Assembly (NCBI GenBank): GCA_902805475.1
Contig: CADCSX010000006.1
Coordinates: 1,426,001-1,490,000 of the forward strand
Direction of reading: 5' to 3'
DNA length: 64,000 nucleotides
Source of the DNA: Entonaema liquescens
Lineage: Eukaryota > Ascomycota > Sordariomycetes > Xylariales > Xylariaceae
Shown here: in pieces, positions 58,701 to 64,000 of the stretch
Layout of the letters: each line of letters opens with the position of its first letter
How positions within the stretch are numbered: position 1 is the stretch's first letter
The notes under the pieces: generated by a model
The model's database searches: none
Told to the model about the DNA's origin: nothing
The model's input: the letters and a program-made list of their open reading frames with translations, nothing else
Translations under genes and position numbers: made by a program

Positions 58701-60533
58701 CGTGCATTATCGCCAATGGAGTCCCGGGCGTCTTCTCCAGTTAATGGCACAGGCCTTAACGAGTCACGTCGTGCTTCCTCTACAACACGCGGGCCAACTT
58801 CCCAGGATGATGATGCCTCTATTTCAGATTCTCCATACTCCACTAGGAGGGCCATTCGGCATCAGTCAAGTGCCCTGGATCTTTTAAACCGGAAAGACAG
58901 CGGTAGATCTATTGCGGAGACAGGGACGACCGAAGCGAATGCATTCGGCCAGGTTGAAGGCCCTTTCGCACAGAATCCGCCACCGCAAATAGTTATTCCT
59001 GGTACTGCCACGGGGGATGGAATGCCAGGAGCTCGGCCGCGTGCCTCGCATACATACGAAGGCAATGACCCTAATATATTAAGAATGCTTGATAACATGT
59101 ATGCCGATAACTACCCGCACGACATCGTCCAGTTTGGGCCACTTGTCCCACCAATTACGAGGAGAAAAGCAAGCAAAGCGACGGGACAAAGCGGCGAGGA
59201 GGCGTGGAAGCCGAGCGGTAGTCTCGTAGCTACCTTCTCGGAACATACGGGGGCGATCAACCGTGTTCTACCATCACCAGATCATCTCTTTTTTATAACA
59301 GGTAGTGACGATGGCAGTGTTAAGGTGTGGGATTCTTCTAGGTTGGAGCGCAATGTCACCCATCGTGCACGCCAGACACATAAACACGCTCCAGGCGCGA
59401 AGGTTATTTCCCTCTGTTTCATAGAGAACACGCATACGTTCGTCAGCTGCGCCAGTGACGGTAGCGTTCATATCGTTAAGGTGGACACAGCAATGACCAG
59501 CGGATCTACTAAGTATATCCGATTGCGGCTACTTCGCGAATATCAGCTTCCGGCAGATGAGTATGCTGTTTGGTGTGAGCACTTCAAGCAGGAGCTGAAT
59601 TCCGTGCTGATGCTTGCAACCAACCGGTCTCGAGTCTTGGGTATCGACCTTCGTACAATGACACTTTTGTATGTTCTCGAAAATCCAGTACACCACGGGA
59701 CCCCCACTTGTTTCTGCATTGATCGGAAGCGTAACTGGTTGCTACTTGGCACATCGCACGGCGTCTTGGACCTATGGGACCTGCGATTCAAGATGAGGTT
59801 AAAAGGTTGGGGATTACCAGGAAAATCAGCCATCTACCGCCTTAGCCTCCATCCGGCTAAAGGTCGTGGGAAGTGGGTGTGCGTGGCAGGCGGTACTAGT
59901 CTCGGCGAAGTCACCGTCTGGGATCTGGAGAAGACGCAGTGCAGGGAAATTTATCGGGCAGGCGGATCGAAAGATGGGCCTAAAGAATATAAACCATGGG
60001 ACGTCGATGAGGACAGACCAGAAGGGATGCTCGACCGTTTCGCAACAAACATCGAGCCTACGGCTAGTGGCAGTGGTGATCGCGGTGTCCGGGCTATGGT
60101 TGTTGGTGCGGGTGCTATGGAAGACCAACGCGAAGTACGGTACGGATATATCTTAACAGGCGGATCAGACAAAAAACTACGCTTCTGGGACCTGATGCGC
60201 ATCGAAAACTCATGCGTATTTAGTGGGCTCCACAGCGAAGATGCGAAACCAGTTTTCGCGACGGTCAGTACGCCGAACCAGCCTGGCCTTACTCTCACCG
60301 TGGAAAGATTACCTAAAGGAGGTAATGCCACGGGTGCGGACCAGAAGGGTGGTAAGAGCAGCAAAGCAACAAGTAGTAGAGAGAAGCCACCAAGGCACAC
60401 AGTCATATCGGCCGAGCAGGGACAGCTGCTCAGAAGCCATTTAGATTCGATCCTGGACGTGGCGGTGTTGGAAATGCCTTACACGATGACTATTAGCGTT
60501 GACAGGTCAGGGGTGATCTTTGTGTTCCAGTAA
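55768..60533 (+). CDS. VPS15: VPS15/p150, regulatory pseudokinase of the class III PI3-kinase
   Basis: 1570 residues from exons 55768-55981 and 56035-60533; the 53-nt intron is GTCAGT..CTAAC..AAG. MGNSYS is an N-myristoylation start. The kinase-like domain has LAKV (Lys about 52), HGDLKTEN (143-150) and TDFTGS where active kinases have DFG, and no GxGxxG loop: the usual VPS15 degeneracy. A middle HEAT-repeat solenoid follows (LDRVLPYLMTLLNDDVDLVA, IAALRSVTQLLALV, LNTYLNDRDWMLKCAFFDTI). A disordered Ser/Arg linker (about 870-1050) leads to seven C-terminal WD40 blades (about 1130-1570; FSEHTGAINRVLPSPDHLFF, GSDDGSVKVWDSSR, GVLDLWDLRFKMRL). It scaffolds VPS34 for endosome sorting and autophagy. 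Frame intact over 4.7 kb. Confidence 0.97.
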
Positions 60534-61118
60534 ACGCGATAGATATTGTTATGGGTCGGCGTTCTCGGTATGGCTTCGATTAAGGCAGGATAACCTACTT
60601 ACCGTCTAGGTACTGGAGGCTGATTAAACTACGGGGCGTAATTACGGGTCGAACGGCTCTGGAAGCGATAGGGGTCATGTGCTTATGAAAAGCGAGTATT
60701 ATCTAGAGGAATAACGACAACGTTGATTTTCAGCTTGGTGATATGATGGTGCGTATGCTTGAGATGATGGTATACTATTTATTATATTATCTAGGTACCT
60801 AATATTCTAGTATACATTACTGACTGTATAGGTGTGACTATATTAGCCTATCGGGAACTAATGCAAGATGTGGTTACACCACCGATAGGGGGAAAACTGC
60901 GGGGATGAGAAGAGAAACAAACAAGATGTACATGTACATGTATGACGTTGCGCTCCTGCATATAAATACTACCTCGCTTGCTGCGACAAGCCTGTAGTAG
61001 AATTTCAAATACACCATTGACAGAACCTTAGGGAATTTTAAGTGTAACCTTATTAGAGGTACTAATAAATTATACAAGGAAAAGACAGATGGATGGCATA
61101 TAAAGTAAACTCTTGAAA
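60534..61118. other. Intergenic VPS15 / PPX1
   Basis: 585 bp containing VPS15's 3' end and the PPX1 promoter. No gene. Confidence 0.6.
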
Positions 61119-62470
61119 ATGCCACCACAGAAAACCCTACAGGCTTTCTTAGCTACGGCCCGAGCTGCCTTAACCGCACCGCTGTCCAAACGCTCGACTC
61201 CTTTACACTTTGTTATCGGCAACGAATCAGCTGGTACGTATTTCTACTTATATTTATCCATTTAATGTATAGGTATATTAGGTGCTTTAGATACCCATAG
61301 ATTATACTGTGTATTTTATACTTTTCGATATATTGAAATGCTCAGAAGCCAACAAGAGATATAACTAGATCTCGACTCGCTATGCTCTACGCTACTCTTG
61401 GCGTATATCAGAAGTCACTCACCGCCGCATACTCTGCATATTCCGCTATGTTATTTACCTCGTGACGACCTTTCGTTGCGGCCGGAATTCGCCGCCGTGT
61501 TGAAATATGCCGCCGTTACTACCGACGACGTACTGACGCTAAGTGAGCTTCCCGGCGACGACAATAGACTAAAGCCAGAGGACACACGCTGGCTACTCGT
61601 CGACCACAATGTCATGACAGGTTTGCTAGGCCAGACTTATGGTACCAGGGTCATCGGATGTATCGACCACCACGATGACGAAGGCAAAGTCCCAACTGAC
61701 GCCAACCCCCGCGTCATCCAAAAGTGTGGCAGCTGCATGAGCCTCGTCGTGGAGCAGTGTAGCGAGGCATGGGAAGCGCTCGCGAAACGCGACAGCGACA
61801 GCAATAAAGAAGCCGTGCGACTCGCGTATCTCGCGCTCGCGCCCATCCTCATCGACACCGCGAACCTAGGCAACAGGGACAAGACGACGGCGCACGACGA
61901 GCGCGCCGTGGAGACGGCCGAGGCCTACGTCCGCACTAGCGGTAGTGGTGGCGGTAACGCATACGACCGTGACGCGTTCTTCGCGCTGGTGGCGGCCCTT
62001 AAGGAGGACGTCTCCTACATGTCGTTCCGCGATATCTTCCGCAAGGACTACAAGGAGTGGGACGAGGGCGACGTGAAGCTGGGCACTTCGTCCGCGCCGC
62101 GCGCCTTCGCGTTCCTGGCCCGTAAGGCGGGCGGCGAGGAACCGTTTGCGGAAGAGCTGGATAAGTGGTGCGGGGAGAAGGGCGTTGATGTCATGGTCGT
62201 GCTGACGACGGCGAAGGACGACGGGGTGTTTAGGCGGGAGTTGTTGGTCTGGGCGCGGGGTGGGAGGGGGGTTGTTGATGCTGTAAAGGGGTTTGCGGAG
62301 AAGCATGGGATGGATAAGTTGGGCCTGGACACGTGGGGAGACGGGAAGTTGGATTTGGATGAGGGGAGAAAGGCTGGAGACGATGCTGGACGCAGGACAG
62401 GGTTGAATATAGTCGTAAGCAGATTGCACCTATGCTGAGAGAGGCACTGAAAGGGGTTAAGAAGGAATAG
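61119..62470 (+). CDS. PPX1: Exopolyphosphatase (PPX1-type DHH phosphoesterase), one-base frameshift near C-terminus
   Basis: About 405 residues from exons 61119-61233 and 61369-62470; phase-1 GTACGT intron with an AACTAG acceptor. Motifs: HFVIGNESADLDSLCSTLLL (DHH-family motif I, with D39/D41), WLLVDHNVMTG (117-118), GCIDHHDDEG (DHH at 138-140, metal ligands), then LAPILIDTANL and KTTAHDERAVE. It should cleave terminal phosphate from inorganic polyphosphate in the cytosol. The open frame ends at 62438 with a non-family tail. Adding one G to GGGG 62363-62366 gives instead YSRKQIAPMLREALKGVKKE and a stop at 62470, the expected C-terminus. The upstream catalytic part is intact in either reading. 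Confidence 0.92.
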
Positions 62471-62662
62471 GGGAATAAAGGGAGATCTCGAAAAGACGTG
62501 CATCGGGTAGGTCAACAGGGACGATTTCCTTGGCATTAGCATTCAATAGGAATCTTAACGATTAGAACCCAGTTTCATTTTCTTTATTTTCCTCTTCCCA
62601 TATCACCAATAACTCCAGCCACCGTACTCTTCCTCCTATATGACACTTACACGACGAATCTA
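62471..62662. other. Short convergent spacer
   Basis: 192 bp between the 3' ends of PPX1 and the nuclease gene. Nothing seen. Confidence 0.6.
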
Positions 62663-63778
62663 TCAAATTTCAGCAACGATGGCGTCGAGCCACTTCGCAA
62701 GTCGATACCCCTGCTTCGCTATCTGCAGGTCAACTACCGGCTGCGCGGTCGTAGTATATTTCCCGCTGAGATCCTTATTCTCAACAGCGCTAATACCATC
62801 TGGCAGCACCGTCGAGCACACGTATGCGTTGCTCTCCGTAGCCCATTTTAGCGCCGTCGCCGTCTGCTTGTCTGCCGAAGCCACGCTGAGACCACTAATC
62901 CAGCCTGCTGCTTGGGATTTGTAGGAACCGGAGTCGATTTCTGATGGGGTCTGTCAATCCGGTTGTAATGAATAGGGGAAACAAGAAAGGGGGAGGCTAC
63001 CCTTAATCAGATCAGAAGCCCATGATTTCGCGAACGACTGCGAGGACCCGCCCGAGATGGACTCGGGGATGTTACTGTCCCAGGCCGCGTGCAGATTGGT
63101 GTCGTCGCCGTCGTACTTCACGTCGATGTCGTTGCCGCCAATTTCTAAGGCCTCGCAGTGCAGGGGTTGTCCTATGTCGCCAGCAAGCTGCCCTATTGTG
63201 TTAATTCCTTTGTCTCAGTGCTCTGCTTCTTCGTCTGGACGTCCCTTGATAGTTGCTTACGTGGATGACCATCTATAAGTGCACTGGTTAGTACTACTCC
63301 ATTCAACCATGTACCCAGGTATACTCGTCCAGACAAGATAGTCCTAGATTAGGTAGTTAAACAGAGTAGTAAACATGCTCACCTTCGCCGCAATTTGCAG
63401 ATCCGCACCACTCGCCTCCTGGCCGATCAGAATAGTCGTATAATTCTGTAGAGCGTGCACAACGCAGCCCTCGGCGCCGCAGTCGCGGTCTAGGTCGACG
63501 CCGCAGCTCGACGGCGGATCGTCGTTGGCGTCGATATAGTGGAATGGCGCCGTGAATTTGCCCGCAGTCGTGTACCGGTAGCTGTCGGCCCACGCCGCCA
63601 CGCCCGCTAGGTAGTCCGCCGACTTGTCGCCCAGCAAGTCCTGGAAGAAGGACTTGGTCGATGAGCTGACGTAGTTACTCGCGATGTAGGCGACTGTCTC
63701 GTGGCCCATGGCGCCCCAGGCCATGGCGCCGGGGAGAGCAGCGGAGGATAGAAGGGCGAGAGATGCGATGCGCGTCAT
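62663..63778 (-). CDS. Secreted S1/P1-type zinc nuclease
   Basis: 290 residues from exons 63778-63383, 63272-63261 (a 12-nt microexon, MVIH), 63187-63001 and 62940-62663; all GT-AG and in phase. The signal peptide MTRIASLALLSSAALPGAMA is cut just before WGAMGHETVAYIA, whose N-terminal Trp binds zinc as in S1 and P1. Further ligands lie in AAWADSYRY, APFHYIDANDD, the GDIGQPLHCE block (His/Asp), and GGNDIDVKYDGDDTNLHAAW with WDSNIP. Cysteines and CSTVLPDGISAVENKDLSG near the C-terminus match the family. Cleaves single-stranded DNA/RNA, probably for nutrient or phosphate scavenging outside the cell. A phase clash at the third intron disappears if acceptor ATCAG at 62941 is used rather than GACAG upstream. 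Confidence 0.93.
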
Positions 63779-64000
63779 GGTCGGAGGTTTCTTTCTTGTT
63801 ACTTACTCGAGGACCTTCCTATGGTAACAGATAAAACAGCAGCAAGAAATTGGGTTGCCAAGATATGAGGTGAAGATATTATTTATACTTGTACATATTC
63901 TCTATCTACCTAATCCTAATCCCCAACTTCACTTGTTTATACACGGGTATATACACCGAGGTAGTAAGGTACGTGGAGCGATCATTATCAATGCGATTTA
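63779..64000. other. Nuclease 5' region at the right edge
   Basis: Presumed promoter and 5' leader of the nuclease gene. No other gene. Confidence 0.6.

Noticed and set aside
62941..63000. Apparent phase clash in the S1/P1 nuclease
   Set aside because: The downstream acceptor ATCAG at 62941 gives KEIDSGSY with the right phase, so no frameshift.

Overview
The window is nuclear DNA of a filamentous ascomycete (Pezizomycotina, probably a Sordariomycete; I cannot go lower). The evidence is short introns of about 45-230 nt with GTAAGT-type donors, CTAAC branch sites and YAG acceptors; HET-domain genes; a VPS15 of filamentous-fungal type; an intron-bearing tRNA-Asn; and small, intron-rich genes on both strands. 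I rebuilt gene models by joining reading frames at visible splice signals and checking that exon lengths keep phase.

Layout: 0-6 kb holds a hotdog thioesterase (with a 33-copy GAAA microsatellite in an intron), a Leu5-type mitochondrial carrier and a CCDC124/Lso2 ribosome-associated protein, all on the minus strand. 6.5-10.7 kb is a tandem pair of diverged HET-domain genes. 12-24.5 kb carries a conserved single-TM protein, a membrane-anchored phytase, a Ser/Pro-rich coiled-coil protein, a small secreted protein, SEC62, an alpha/beta hydrolase and a GNAT acetyltransferase. 25-35 kb is an accessory-looking block: a HerA-like P-loop ATPase, a DUF7708-type protein with a degenerate NACHT-like half, and a large AAA+ ATPase transcribed head-to-head with it. 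35-41 kb holds a tRNA-Asn, an old-yellow-enzyme-type oxidoreductase and an unknown basic-tailed protein. 41-46.5 kb holds a cPLA2-like phospholipase and a head-to-head pair of mitochondrial genes (mL44 and a complex I subunit). 46.5-52.4 kb has no gene I can support but holds a 597-bp non-autonomous Mutator-like element with about 66-bp inverted repeats and a 9-bp target duplication. 52.4-64 kb carries a secreted/TM SH3 protein, VPS15, an exopolyphosphatase and an S1/P1 nuclease.

The most important observation for any user is technical. At least eight, probably ten, otherwise well conserved genes are broken by a single missing base, always a loss and always at or next to a short homopolymer. 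Adding one base to the run restores both frame and family-typical sequence each time. I read these as sequencing or assembly contractions until shown otherwise. The AAA+ gene also carries a GG where a GT splice donor is expected. The best candidates for undescribed biology are the 25-35 kb NTPase block, the Mutator-like miniature element, the dispersed TACCTAGGTA palindrome (six exact intergenic or intronic copies) and the GATA-motif-bearing bidirectional promoter between the two mitochondrial genes.
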